Below, in pieces: positions 9,932-20,040 of a DNA stretch of 64,000 nt. The DNA lies in NCBI GenBank assembly GCA_037953745.1, contig JBAKBP010004268.1, positions 1 through 64,000 of the forward strand, in the 5' to 3' direction. Both the position numbers and the translations under genes were made by a program. The DNA is from Lithodes maja (taxonomy: Eukaryota; Arthropoda; Malacostraca; Decapoda; Lithodidae). Numbering within the stretch: position 1 is the first letter of the stretch; each line of letters begins with the position of its first letter. Under the pieces are notes generated by a model. It was given only the letters and a program-made list of their open reading frames with translations, did no database searches and was not told the DNA's origin.

Positions 9932-11063
9932 ATGGCCAGCGGTGGGAGGAACCGGCTCAGCCTGCCCCCAAGCAGGGTAACCAGAGACCCTTATGATCGT
10001 GATCATGAGGGATTTGATATTTCAGGGTTCTCAGAGGAGGGAGTAGCAATATCTGCATTTGCGGTGAGGTTGAATAAACTGGAGCGGAAGCTAGAGGAAC
10101 AGGAGACAAAAAGCTTAGATTATGAACGAAGAGAAAAACGAATGGCAAACCAAATTGGTATTTTGAAGGATGAGAATTACGTGTTAAGGGTTTGTATTAG
10201 CGAAATGCAGGAAGAAATGGACAGGATGAAGAAAGATATGAAGGATGTTGAATTAAAGAAGGATGAATTTCAAAAGAACGAGGAGGTAAGGAATTTGAAA
10301 TTTTCGGAGATAGTAAAGGAGCAACAGATACATAGGCAGGGAGGTAACTTTGAAAAGGATGTAGTTAAGGTAATTAGACAGAAGGAAAATCTAGTGAGGG
10401 AGACTGCTGGAAGAAAGAAATGTACTGTATTGTGATAAGAGGAGATAAGGAGAAACACAATGTAAAGAGAGAGGAGAGAAGTAGGATAGAGAGAGACCGA
10501 GTGAGGGAGTTCTACAGGTAGTGGACGAGGGTGTGAGAGAGTGGGAGAATGAAATTGAAGACATGCATAGAATTGGAAAATATAAACAAGAGTCTAGCCT
10601 GTCTAGGCCAATGAAAGTGCAGTTTCGCACAGTAGGAATAGTAGAGGAAATCATGAATAATAAATGGAGGTTGAAAGATAAGGATTGTCTGAAGCATATT
10701 TACATCGAAAAAGACTTGGACTTAGATGAAAGAAACAAAATGAAAAGTTTGAGGGATGAGGTGAAGGAATTGAATGCCAAAAGAACAGAACAAGAAGTGG
10801 ATTTTTTTTATTGGAGACTGGTAGGAACGAAGAAGAGGAAATGGTTCATCAAAAGCCCACAGAGGAAGACGGAGGGGCAAACAGAGAACTTAGGGATGAA
10901 CGGTCGGACAGGGGAAGCGAGTACCAGTACCGAAGGACAGGAGGGAGAGACTGGTGTAAACCAGGAACAAGTGAGAGGAACAGGGCAGGTGGAGAGCACG
11001 GGGGAGCAAGGGAGAGAAGGTGGAGTGGAAGCGGGGGGGGGGAGTAGAGTCTGGGAATATTAG
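9932..11063 (+). pseudogene. LINE-A ORF1 (coiled-coil RNA-binding protein), frameshifted
   Basis: ORF1 of LINEs makes an RNA-binding chaperone. The first part (9932-10435) starts MASGGRNRLS and has a long charged heptad-rich stretch (about residues 45-130) that looks like a coiled coil. The frame then shifts near 10,420-10,435 and again near 10,510-10,520, and continues to 11,063 with a segment resembling the RRM/C-terminal region of other LINE ORF1 proteins (RPMKVQFRTVGIVEEIM), then a Gly/Glu/Gln-rich tail. The plus-strand LINE at 38.7-40.9 kb has a related ORF1 with the same order. The start at 9932 is chosen as the first ATG in frame; a GTG at 9893 precedes it. Confidence 0.75.
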
Positions 11064-11100
11064 GGAAAGAGAAAAAAAGAAAGGTGTAAGAAGGGGGGAG

Positions 11101-14026
11101 ATGAAGCTGATGTATAGTAACACCGTGAACGACCGCAGCAGTGCAAGTACTGGTACCGAGCTGGATACACAGGCATAGTTTGCCTTTTTCCAGAGGATCT
11201 ACTGTAAGAAACTGTAAGAAGAATAGTAATGTGGATGGCTTGCTGTCTAAGAAATTAGAATTGAATGACTATATTGAGAAATATAAACCACATATTATGT
11301 GCTTAGCAGAAACAAAGTTGAGAGGTGGTACTGAATTGGGAGTGTTGGGATGGGAAGGGTACAATGTGTGGAGAAAAGATAGAGAAGGAAAAGTGGGCGG
11401 TGGAGTGTTAATAATGACTGACAAAAATATAGAAGCAAGTGAGATTAACCTAGGCAATAATAGATCAGAAATTATAGCAGTGACAATAAAAGACAAGGAC
11501 AACAAAGCAACTGATATAGCAGTGGCTTATATACCACCACAAACTAGAGCATGGAAGCGGGATAAATATGATCAACTAATCACGGAATCTCTAGATGCAC
11601 TAAAAATACTTTTTAATAGGAGAAATAAATTATTATTAACAGGTGATTTCAATTGTAAGGAAGTCAATTGGGAAGGGTTAGATGCGGGAAATAATAATGA
11701 ATCTTGGGGCAGTAAATTATTGAATCTAGTAACAGAAAACATGTTAACACAACATGTTAGAGAAAACACACGAATCAGAGGGATGGATGAACCATCCAGG
11801 CTAGACCTAGTCTTCACCAGTGATCCACATGATGTTAGAAAGATAAATTATCGTTGTCCCTTGGGAAAAAGTGATCACAAGATATTGGAGATGGATTTGG
11901 GGAAAAATGAGGAGAGAAAGGAAGGACATAAAATAAATAGATACAATTATGCTAAAACTGATTTTAAATCATTGAAACATTATTTCCAAAGTATAAATTG
12001 GAAGGAACTAGAAAGCCTGGAAATGGTTCAAGACAAATATAGACTTTTCCTGAAAGTATATGAAGAAGGGATACATAAATATGTCCCAAGGTTCCAATCA
12101 GGGGTAAAGAAGGAAAAAGAATGGTTCAATATAAGATATAGTAAGGCACAGGATAGAAGAAACCGAGCCTGGAATATAGCACGGAAGAGACATAGTGAAA
12201 ATAACTGGAATAAGTACAAGGAGAAAAGAAATGAATACGTAAAGATACGACGCGAGGAACAATATAAATATGAAAGGAATATTGTAGAGAAGTGCAAAAA
12301 TGAGCCAAAACTATTTTATAGATTTGTAAATGGAAAAATAAAAACAAAAGAAGGTATTGTCAGACTAAGAGTTGGAACAAACAGCTATGAGAAAGATAAA
12401 GAATTGTGTGAAGTTATGAATGAAAAGCTTCAGTCAGTGTTTGTAAAAGAGGAGGAGTTTATAGAACCTAATAGAGAAATGAGAACACCACAGATGCCTG
12501 AAATGAAAGTGACAAAAAGTGAAGTGCTGAAATTGATGCAGGATTTGGACGTGAGGAAATCAATGGGACCAGATGGAGTGGCTGGATGGATCCTCAAAGA
12601 ATGTGCGGAAGAGTTAGTGGAACCAATCTATGAAATCATCAAATCTTCACTGAATGAGGGAGACCTGCCAGTGGAATGGAAGAGAGCTAACATAGTACCA
12701 ATTTACAAAGGAGGAGACAGAGAAAATCCGCTTAACTACAGACCGGTGTCCCTCACCAGCATTGTTTGTAAAATTTGTGAGAAAATTATAAGGAAAAAGT
12801 GGACACACTTCATTGAGGGACAGGGGGTGCTTAGCGAGAAACAGTTTGGATTCAGGGAAGGGAGATCTTGTGTATCTAATTTATTAAGCTTTTATAGCAG
12901 AGTTGTAGATGTTACACAGGAGAGAGAGGGATGGGTTGACTGTGTTTACCTGGACCTGAAAAAGGCCTTTGACAGGGTGCCTCACAAAAGGTTATTGTGG
13001 AAATTGCAGGTTGTTGGAGGTGTACATGGTAGGATGTTAAAATGGATGGAAAACTTTTTAATAGGAAGAGAAATGAGGACCACGATACGAGACGAATATT
13101 CACAGTGGAGGAGTGTGACGAGCGGAGTACCACAGGGATCAGTGTTCGGTCCGATAATGTTCCTACTTTATGTAAACGACATGCCAGAAAACTTGAATAG
13201 TCATATGAATATGTTTGCGGATGACGCTAAGATCATGAAGAATGTCACCTGTATAGAAAGTTGTCAGGATCTTCAAAAGGACCTAGATGAGTTGCACAGA
13301 TGGAGCCAAACCTGGAAAATGAGTTTCAATGCAGAAAAGTGTCATGTTTTGGAAGTGGGAACAAGTGAGATAAGGCCAAGTTGGGAGTACAAATTAGGAA
13401 TTGAAATAATCGGCAAAACACGGCATGAGAAGGACCTTGGAGTGATAATACAAGATGATCTATCCCCGGAGAAGCATATTAACATGATCATTGGAGGAGC
13501 ATATGGAATAATAACCAATATGAGAGTGGCATTTAACTATTTGGATGAAGAAATGTTAAGAAAATTGATAATGACTATGATAAGACCAAGATTAGAATAT
13601 GCAGCAGTGATATGGTCACCACATTTGAAAAAACATATAAACAAATTAGAGAAAGTCCAAAGGATAGCAACGAAGATGATCCCAAGATTGAAGGAGTTGA
13701 CATATGAGGAAAGACTTAAGACACTGCAACTGCCTACCTTGAAAGAGAGAAGGGAACGAGGCGACTTAATAACGATGTTCAAGGGAGTAAAAAGTTTGGA
13801 ACGAGTAGATAGGGAAGATCTATTCGTGAGGGATAATGGAAGGACAAGAGGGCACGAGTTTAAGCTGAGGAAGGGCAGATGTCGTAAGGACACAAAGAAG
13901 TTCAGCTTCCCATATAGGAGTATAGAGACTTGGAACAACTTGGAGGAGGAGGTGGTGAGAGCGAGGAACATTAACATGTTCAAATCTAGGTTGGATAAAA
14001 GTAAATATGGAAATAGGGCAACATAA
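11101..14026 (+). pseudogene. LINE-A ORF2 (endonuclease-RT), interrupted by 102 bp
   Basis: The start MKLMYSN at 11,101 is cut by the insertion 11,121-11,222, which adds an in-frame stop. From 11,223 to 14,026 the frame is open. Seen: an exonuclease/endonuclease/phosphatase-type nuclease (AETKLRGG, TGDFNCKEVNWEG near 11,640, KSDHKILEM near 11,870), a basic linker, then RT with NYRPVSLTS (12,737), DLKKAFDRVPH (12,955), GVPQGSVFGP (13,125), MFADDAKIM (13,213) and a C-terminal tail with WNNLEEEVV. Motif GVPQGSVFGP has Phe where the sister copy and most LINEs have Leu. The sister ORF at 33,141-35,963 is intact. Confidence 0.9.
11121..11222. mobile_element. 102-bp insertion with 7-bp target duplication
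   Basis: LINE-A' reads straight through ATAGTAA, whereas LINE-A has ATAGTAA at 11,114-11,120, then 102 bp of unrelated sequence, then ATAGTAA again at 11,223-11,229. The insert ends in two CTGTAAGAA repeats. It has no terminal inverted repeat and no poly-A. Its source is not recognised; a retroposed short RNA is one possibility. Confidence 0.8.
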
Positions 14027-14170
14027 GTTATGATATGTTAGTCCAAAATACTGGGAACTGGGAATATCCATTACGATACTTGTCTAAGTAAAATGGATTG
14101 ATTATAAAGTAACTAAGACAGGACAACACGAGCGCTGCTCAATTCCTGTAAACTACAAATAGGTAAATAC

Positions 14171-14516
14171 AGACCTTCATGATTTGGTCAAGCATTTTCA
14201 GGCCCCTATAATTTCCTCTATCTAGCGCATCCCCTTTTCCTTTGTATATATTTACTATTACACTTTTGAGCCAATCCTCTGGGATTTTCTCATCTTTAAT
14301 AATGGTGTTTATCAACTCAGTGACTAAGTTTACACCAATCTCCCCTGAGGCTTTTATCATCTCAGCGACAATGTCGGAGCAACCTGGAGCTTTACCGTCC
14401 TTCATTTTATTGATTGCGTCGCTCACTACAGCTGGTGCTATCAAAGGAGGGGGCCCAGATATTGGTTTTTCGATACTAAGCTGTTCCTTATCCCATTCAA
14501 ACTCTACATTTAGCAA
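14171..14516 (-). pseudogene. RTE-like LINE, start of RT domain
   Basis: Minus-strand frame with the RT finger region: INKMKDGKAPGCSDIVAEMI near 14,400, EKIPEDWLKSVIVNIYKGKG near 14,260 and NYRGLKMLDQIMKV at the break with LINE-A. It continues into 9660-8311 once LINE-A is removed, and is joined to the endonuclease part upstream after a frameshift near 14,550-14,565. Confidence 0.9.
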
Positions 14517-15898
14517 TCGTTCATAGTGTACCTTCCATGCTTCTCTGATTTAATTTTCTGCATACAGTACACAATCTTTCCATTATCATCTCTAACACAC
14601 TGTTCACCTATAATATCCCTACTGTCATTTTTAACTCGCCTAGCTAGGTTGAAGATCCCATTGGGATTGTCAGTGTTACACACTTGTTCGAGGACCAGGT
14701 CCTTAATGCGATTTTTAGCATTGTAAATAACTCTTTTGGCAGTTCGTTTAGCTGCCTGGTATTCCTCCCTGCTGCCTCCTTTCTTCCATGCTTTGAAGCA
14801 TCTCCTTTTCTCTTTCACAGCATGTTCTACCTCATCGTTCCACCACCAAGAGGTCTTATTCCTAGGGTGACCCTTTGTTTTCCCACAGACTTTGTCAGTG
14901 GCAGCGATAAGGCTATGCTTAAGAAAGTTCCATTGGCTATTTACATCGTTAGGCCTAGCTTCCTTATTTCTATTCATTTCCTCCAGTTCATTATGAAACC
15001 TATCCCTAACTTCCTTGTCCTTCAGCAGCCACACTTTCCTTTTGGGTATGTAAACCTTCTTGCGCTTAGGATCTCTGTATAAGCTCATGTCACACACAAG
15101 TAGCTTATGCTGGGGGATACATTCTTCGCTCGGGATGACCTTTACATCTCGAACTAGTTTCCAGTCTTTCCTGTTAACCAAGAAGTAATCTATCTGGCTA
15201 CTGGAGACCCCAGAGTTATATGTGATCAGGTGGCTCTGTCTTTTCTTGAACTTTGTGTTACACACAACCATGTTGAGTGCAACGCAGGACTCCAATATAT
15301 ATTCGCCTTCTAGATTTCTCCTTCCGTAACCAATTCCTCCATGTACCCCCTCGTATCCATCTGCAGATGCTCCCACGTGACCATTGAGGTCCCCCCCCAC
15401 GATAGTTATTTCATTCTCCGAGAGGCCTGAAATGACACTGACGGTGTCATTCCAGAAGTCCTCTTTTATCTCTTTCTGTAAACCAGCCTGTGGGGCATAT
15501 GCAGATATCACATTCAGAATTCTTTCACCAACTTTCAACTTCAAAACAATCAGCCTTTCACTAACTCTCGTAATCTGAAGCACACTTTCCGTCAGCTCTT
15601 CAGCCACCAGAACACCCACTCCTCCTTTCGCTTTATCAGTCTCCACACCCATCCAGTATATCCTATATCTTTTCCTCCTTCCGACAATCCACTGTACCCC
15701 ATGCCTCTTCCAGAGTGTTTCCTGGGTACAGCAGACGTCCACTCGCCTCCTCTCACACATCTCAGCCACTTCATTCGCACGCAGATTCAAACTACCAACA
15801 TTCACACTAGCAAGTCTGAGTTTGTGGGGGGCATTTGTCATTGTCCTGTGCGGTTTTGTTTCATCGGACTTACGTTTATTTGCTTTGATTTTAGTCAT
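14510..15898 (-). CDS. RTE-like LINE endonuclease part (ORF2 N-terminal half)
   Basis: An open frame of about 462 codons encodes an apurinic-type endonuclease that nicks target DNA. Seen: LRLASVNVGSLNLRANEV near residue 28, CCTQETLWK (catalytic Glu), NVISAYAPQAG, VGGDLNGHVGA, CNTKFKKRQSHLITY, SQIDYFLVNRKDW, and PQHKLLVCDM (the S/H-D-H type end motif, here Q-H). A basic linker with SWWWNDEVEHAVKEKRRCFK follows. The frame ends early because of a one-base shift near 14,550-14,565; RT continues at 14,516-14,171. The start at 15,898 is the first ATG downstream of a short leader. Confidence 0.85.
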   Translation of the reverse strand: MTKIKANKRKSDETKPHRTMTNAPHKLRLASVNVGSLNLRANEVAEMCERRRVDVCCTQETLWKRHGVQWIVGRRKRYRIYWMGVETDKAKGGVGVLVAEELTESVLQITRVSERLIVLKLKVGERILNVISAYAPQAGLQKEIKEDFWNDTVSVISGLSENEITIVGGDLNGHVGASADGYEGVHGGIGYGRRNLEGEYILESCVALNMVVCNTKFKKRQSHLITYNSGVSSSQIDYFLVNRKDWKLVRDVKVIPSEECIPQHKLLVCDMSLYRDPKRKKVYIPKRKVWLLKDKEVRDRFHNELEEMNRNKEARPNDVNSQWNFLKHSLIAATDKVCGKTKGHPRNKTSWWWNDEVEHAVKEKRRCFKAWKKGGSREEYQAAKRTAKRVIYNAKNRIKDLVLEQVCNTDNPNGIFNLARRVKNDSRDIIGEQCVRDDNGKIVYCMQKIKSEKHGRYTMNDC

Positions 15899-16337
15899 AG
15901 TTAGGTAGGTTTGGCTGGCAGATGGGCATCACCCCCCCCCAGAACTCCGGCTCCAGTCTACCCCGGGATGCCATTCTACAGGTAAGAAACACATCTACGC
16001 TTGGGGATGCGCGGGAATGCGGAAGCAGTCAGAATAACAACGATACGGTAAACTAGGCTAGACGTTTTTCGGCCAAAACCCCCGGGTTTCGGGGAATATA
16101 TATATAATACATAGCCGTGGCTGGAGGGTTAAAAGCTACTTTTAGGCCTAAAAGTGCTTTATAAATACCGGCCCAGTTTCTCATCTTTTTCCAGGCTTTG
16201 TTTTTTGCTTCCTGTGCTTGCCTACATTCGCGATTAACCCTTCGACCCCGGGTGGTACACGTGTGTACCATTTTTTTTTGGCCCGAGGAACCCGGGTGGT
16301 ACACCACTGTACCATTGCTTGCGTGAGTGCTTTTCGA

Positions 16338-19300
16338 ATGGCGCGCGTACAAATTTTGCTCCGTGGTCACCAGGCGGCGCTACCAGACAGCATGTACGCC
16401 AGTCTCTACCCTGCCGCCAACATGGATACTAGCCCAAAAAGTGATTCCCTTGTGTCCGATTCCACACTCCCTTCGACGCCTGCCCATGTTCGTCGCGCCC
16501 TAACGCGAATGCACGCACAAGATGCGTTGACTCCCGGAGGTATTGAAATAGCTTTGAGGAGTTATGAACGTGGTGAAGGCCAAAAAATTGGTGATGACTT
16601 GGGCAGTGATAGCTCCGAGTCTTACGAGTCTCACTATAGTGAGGATTTTGACGATATAGAAGAAATCCGTGAAAGAGACGCGCTTTTTATTGGATTTGAG
16701 CATGACGATGAAAGTGATGATAGTACTGAACGTGACATAGTTGTGCAAGGTGATGAGAGTCTAGTGAGAGTGAGCGAATGGGACAGCACTAGGTCGACTA
16801 CCAAGTTTAGGTTGAGTGACACGACACCTAGCCCTTCGCCAGCTAAATCCCCATTCAAGATACGTTTCTATAAGAAACAAGTGCTCAAAAAGGCGGCCGC
16901 GGCAGCCAGGAAAGAGGCCCTAAAAGTTGGTGAGGGAGCAGTGCGTGAGGGTGCCAGTGAGGCTGCGCGTGAGGCCGAGGTTGACCCGCCATTGTCTTCC
17001 TTATCTACCCACGCCACCCAAGTTGCCCCAGGCTCCCGCCATTCTTCCCCACCACCACCAGCACTGCCTAGGGTTGAGGAACCCCCACTTTCGGCCTATT
17101 TACCCCCTATTTCCCCCGAGAGGAGACATACTACTAAAGAAAAGGGAAAAGGGAGAAAATATGTCAAAAAAGGAGCTACAAGTAGGCGCTCTTTGTTCGA
17201 GGCTCCCGCGGCTTCCACCCCTGCGGCTTCCACCCCTGCCGCTCCCAGCCATACGCCCCCGCAAGTTTCCCCAGGGTCCACCCCACCTCTCCAGCCTACA
17301 ACAGAGGTTCCTGATGATGTGTTTGACCTCGCATCCATACCTGCACCTACAGACACTGAACCAGTGCTGTCTAAGACTCGTCGTAGGCCAAGGAGCCCCG
17401 AACCTCTGTATGAAGATGACAGAGCCTCATCTCCCACTCCTTCCCCACCTCGCCGACCTACACGCCGCCCACGCATCATTCGTTCCCCGCAAGAATATGA
17501 GGGGGGCTCTGAAGATGAAGGGCACCTCACAGACGACTCTGGCCATGATTACCTGGGTCCACCGTCAGGGCAAGATGACGGCTCTGACGACAACGACGAT
17601 GACGAATTTATGGACATCGACGACCCTCAACCCAGACGCTTTGCCCAGGGCCGTCGTGCTCCTGGCCGCCCTGGCCGCCTGGCTGGCCGCCGGGCTGGGC
17701 CTGGGCGCCGTCGCGCTCCTGGCCGCCCTAGGGTTCGCGCCGCCAAAGTTCGTGGGCGTGCTGCCCCCGCTGTAGCTCCTCGTCAGCGTCGCCAGAAGGA
17801 CGGATTTTATGTTTTCAACTGGCAGGATGTGGCTGCTGATCAAGTCATTGACCCTGATGTAACCCCTTTTGATGAGGTACAGGATGCTCCAGGAGTTACC
17901 CCAAGTTTTCCTGCAGGCCCCAATGCTCGACCACATGAGCTTTTTGAGGCTTTTTTTGATAAGGAGGTTACTGACTTTGTCATAAAAGAGACAAATAAGC
18001 ATTACCAAATCCAGGTTAACTTTTTTGGCAAGGTGACCAAGGGCCACATGAAGCGGTGGACCCCAGTGACTCATCCCGAGTTCATGGTGTTCCTGGCAAT
18101 CACCATGCTAATGCCTCATGTGAAGAAGCACAGGTTGGCTGACTATTGGATCACCAAAGATCTAATATCCACCCCTGCCTTCGGGAAATACATCTCTCGG
18201 GACCGGTACCTCGACATCCTCGGAGCGCTCCATCTTGTCACCAACACCGACATGCATCTCCCTGACAAACTGTGGAAAATTAGGACGTTGTACGAGATGA
18301 TGAGAGAACGTTTCACGTCCTACTTCATGCCCTTCTGCAACGTCTGTATTGACGAGTCTCTTGTGCTGTTCCGGGGAAAGCTGAGCTTCAGGCAGTACAT
18401 CCCCTCAAAGAGACATCGCTTTGGTATAAAGTTCTTTGTGCTGTGCGATTGCAAAACTGGCTATGTCCTGGACTTCCTGGTCTACAGCGGGAAGGAAGGG
18501 GACGTGGCAATAGACCCCCTCATTGGCTTTGGCGGAGCAGTGGTTCAAGCCATGATGAACCGGTACTTCGAAAAGAATCACGTCCTCTACACGGACAACT
18601 ACTACACGTCCCCCACTCTCTCAAAGTACCTCCATGAGCGCCAGACGGGGACTGTAGGCACAGTTAGAGCAAAAAGGAAGGGCATGCCAAGTTTCCCTCC
18701 TAAAACAAAGAAAGGCGATGTCTTCAAGAAGAAGTCGGGACCCATTCTGGCTATCCACTGGCACGACCAGCGGAAGGTCAACATCCTGAGCACCGTCCAC
18801 AAGGGGGAAATGGTTGAGACTGGCAAGGTGGATCGCCGCACCAAAGTCAGGGTGACCAAGCCCGATGCTGTCCTGGACTACAACATAAATATGAGGCTGG
18901 TGGACAAGTCCGACATGCAGATAGGCTTCATCGACTGTCTGCGTACCTCGTGCAGATGGTACAAAAAGTTCTTTCTGCACATGGTGGACATGTCAATGCT
19001 GAATGCCTATAATATCTACAGGCTTCGGAATCCGCGCACACCCAGGAAGTTCAGTAGCCTGCGGAGGTTCCAAAAACAGGTGTTGGTGGAGCTCCTGGAC
19101 AGGTATGCTATGCCACAGAGGGCAGTGGCACAACCTGGGCGCCCCGTTCAGGACCGCATGCAGGCTGCACAGTTTGTAAGTGTGCACAAGCTCGGTTACC
19201 TGCCTCTGGAACGAGATGGAGTCACCATTAGCAGAAGGCGGTGCCATGTCTGCTGGAACAGCCAGGTGAGGCCGAGGAAGCAGAAAAAGACCACCATGCA

Positions 19301-19373
19301 GTGTGTGGAGTGCCGACTGTCACTATGTCCTATACCGTGCTTTGCTGAATACCACAGCAAGCAGGAGTACTAA
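16338..19373 (+). CDS. piggyBac transposase with long N-terminal extension, copy 1
   Basis: A 1,011-codon uninterrupted frame encodes a cut-and-paste transposase. Residues 1 to about 540 are an acidic, Ser/Pro-rich extension that ends in an Arg/Gly/Pro-rich stretch with GRP cores (GRRAPGRPGR, RRAPGRPRVR) like AT-hooks. The piggyBac core follows: HELFEAFFDKEV, then catalytic Asp in NVCIDESLV (about D672), TDNYYTS (about D753) and RLVDKSDM (about D856). The C-terminus is the Cys-rich DNA-binding finger, CHVCWNSQ…MQCVECRLSLC…PCFAEYH. Known insect piggyBac transposase is about 594 residues, so this is much longer. The start at 16,338 (MARVQILL) is chosen; the frame is open upstream through the terminal repeat, and MDTSPK downstream is an alternative. 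Confidence 0.93.
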   Translation: MARVQILLRGHQAALPDSMYASLYPAANMDTSPKSDSLVSDSTLPSTPAHVRRALTRMHAQDALTPGGIEIALRSYERGEGQKIGDDLGSDSSESYESHYSEDFDDIEEIRERDALFIGFEHDDESDDSTERDIVVQGDESLVRVSEWDSTRSTTKFRLSDTTPSPSPAKSPFKIRFYKKQVLKKAAAAARKEALKVGEGAVREGASEAAREAEVDPPLSSLSTHATQVAPGSRHSSPPPPALPRVEEPPLSAYLPPISPERRHTTKEKGKGRKYVKKGATSRRSLFEAPAASTPAASTPAAPSHTPPQVSPGSTPPLQPTTEVPDDVFDLASIPAPTDTEPVLSKTRRRPRSPEPLYEDDRASSPTPSPPRRPTRRPRIIRSPQEYEGGSEDEGHLTDDSGHDYLGPPSGQDDGSDDNDDDEFMDIDDPQPRRFAQGRRAPGRPGRLAGRRAGPGRRRAPGRPRVRAAKVRGRAAPAVAPRQRRQKDGFYVFNWQDVAADQVIDPDVTPFDEVQDAPGVTPSFPAGPNARPHELFEAFFDKEVTDFVIKETNKHYQIQVNFFGKVTKGHMKRWTPVTHPEFMVFLAITMLMPHVKKHRLADYWITKDLISTPAFGKYISRDRYLDILGALHLVTNTDMHLPDKLWKIRTLYEMMRERFTSYFMPFCNVCIDESLVLFRGKLSFRQYIPSKRHRFGIKFFVLCDCKTGYVLDFLVYSGKEGDVAIDPLIGFGGAVVQAMMNRYFEKNHVLYTDNYYTSPTLSKYLHERQTGTVGTVRAKRKGMPSFPPKTKKGDVFKKKSGPILAIHWHDQRKVNILSTVHKGEMVETGKVDRRTKVRVTKPDAVLDYNINMRLVDKSDMQIGFIDCLRTSCRWYKKFFLHMVDMSMLNAYNIYRLRNPRTPRKFSSLRRFQKQVLVELLDRYAMPQRAVAQPGRPVQDRMQAAQFVSVHKLGYLPLERDGVTISRRRCHVCWNSQVRPRKQKKTTMQCVECRLSLCPIPCFAEYHSKQEY

Positions 19374-19562
19374 CTAATAATCATAGTGAAAGTACCAAAG
19401 ACTGACAATATGTATGTATATAGGCAACAAGTGGAAATAAAACAATGTACAGGTGTATTGTGATAAAAAAAGTCATGTATTATGAAAACATATATAAATA
19501 AGTGAAAAAAGACACAATAAATTGTATATAAAACGTTTACAAAGCATATAACTAAGTGAAAG

Positions 19563-20040
19563 TGACACATGACATAATATTAGATGGCCAAAGTATAATA
19601 AACACCTGTGATAACGAATAATCAGTGCCTAATATAACAATAACCTACCTCAATTACTAATAAAATGTACCGTATCAAGTGAAAATGAGCATTATCAGTG
19701 AAAGTGACACTCTCTCAAGCATATTTACCAAAGTGAAAGTGACACACAAACTAATATTAGATGGCCAAAGTATAATAAACACCTGTGATAACGAATAATC
19801 AGTGCCTAATATAACAATAACCTACCTCAATTACTAATAAAATGTACCGTATCAAGTGAAAATGAGCATTATCAGTGACAGTGACACTCTCTAAAGCATA
19901 TTTGTCAAAGTGAAAGTGACACAAGACCTAAGATTTGATGGCCAAAGTATAATAAACACCTGTGATAACGAATAATCAGTGCCTAATATAACAATAACCT
20001 ACCTCAATTACTCATAAAAACTACGGTATCGAGTGAAAAT
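19563..20040. repeat. three 177-bp tandem repeats in piggyBac copy 1
   Basis: The unit starts AGTGACAC…GATGGCCAAAGTATAATAAA and recurs at 19,563, 19,740 and 19,917, a period of 177 bp, with small differences. The same array is present inverted in copy 2 (about 42,170-42,655). Recurring GTGAAAGTGACA motifs inside it could be transposase-binding or regulatory sites; that is inference. Confidence 0.85.

Larger units (their letters stand above)
9670..14169 (+). mobile_element. LINE-A, full-length CR1-like LINE
   Basis: Inserted in the RT of the RTE-like LINE, between an Ile-Met-Lys-Val and a Glu-Arg-Val-Leu-Glu-Gly-Leu stretch of that frame. It has a 5' leader, ORF1 (9932-11063, broken), ORF2 (11,101-14,026, broken near the start by a 102-bp insertion) and a 3' UTR ending TAGGTAAATA, matching the (TAGGTAAA)n end of the sister copy LINE-A' (33,001-36,122). 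By eye the two copies are almost identical where they overlap, so the family was recently active. Confidence 0.85.
8247..15967 (-). mobile_element. RTE-like LINE, near full length, split by LINE-A
   Basis: On its own strand it runs from about 15,967 (short 5' leader), through endonuclease, linker and RT, to a 3' tail of TGTA repeats at about 8247-8272. The pieces 15,967-14,170 and 9669-8247 total about 3.2 kb. It sits inside MITE copy 2. One frameshift (near 14,550-14,565) and the LINE-A insertion break its single ORF. Assignment to the RTE-like group rests on motif style. Confidence 0.85.
7923..16128 (-). mobile_element. 480-bp MITE, copy 2, split by an RTE-like LINE
   Basis: Starts after TTAA 7919-7922 and ends before TTAA 16129-16132. 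The two pieces, 7923-8246 and 15968-16128, together make about 485 bp of the MITE, in the opposite orientation to copy 1. The break falls in the conserved block (…GCTCTACTTA | ATGCCATTCTAC…). Everything between is the RTE-like LINE. Confidence 0.85.
4863..16173. mobile_element. Harbinger-type element, 11.3 kb with nested insertions
   Basis: The ends are perfect inverted copies of GGCCGGTATTTATAAA (4863-4878 and 16158-16173), flanked by CAG on both sides (4860-4862 and 16174-16176). A 3-bp CWG target duplication and this style of end suggest PIF/Harbinger, but no Harbinger transposase or Myb-like frame was found in its own sequence (about 4863-5581, 6753-7434 and 16133-16173), so it is non-autonomous. 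Its own length would be roughly 1.5 kb. A Tigger relic and two TTAA MITEs lie inside it. Removal restores the LINE-H frame as RNWNSEEN. Confidence 0.75.

Noticed and set aside
10391..11123. Antisense frames across LINE-A ORF1
   Set aside because: They mirror the purine-rich coding strand and have no domains.
16927..17775. 282-codon overlapping frame within the piggyBac N-terminal region (also 44,436-45,284)
   Set aside because: It is the +1 frame of a GC-rich low-complexity coding stretch; it has no domain and exists in both copies only because the DNA is nearly identical.
19563..20040. CRISPR-like array
   Set aside because: The repeat is a 177-bp tandem satellite-type unit within a eukaryotic transposon, without short direct repeats and unique spacers.
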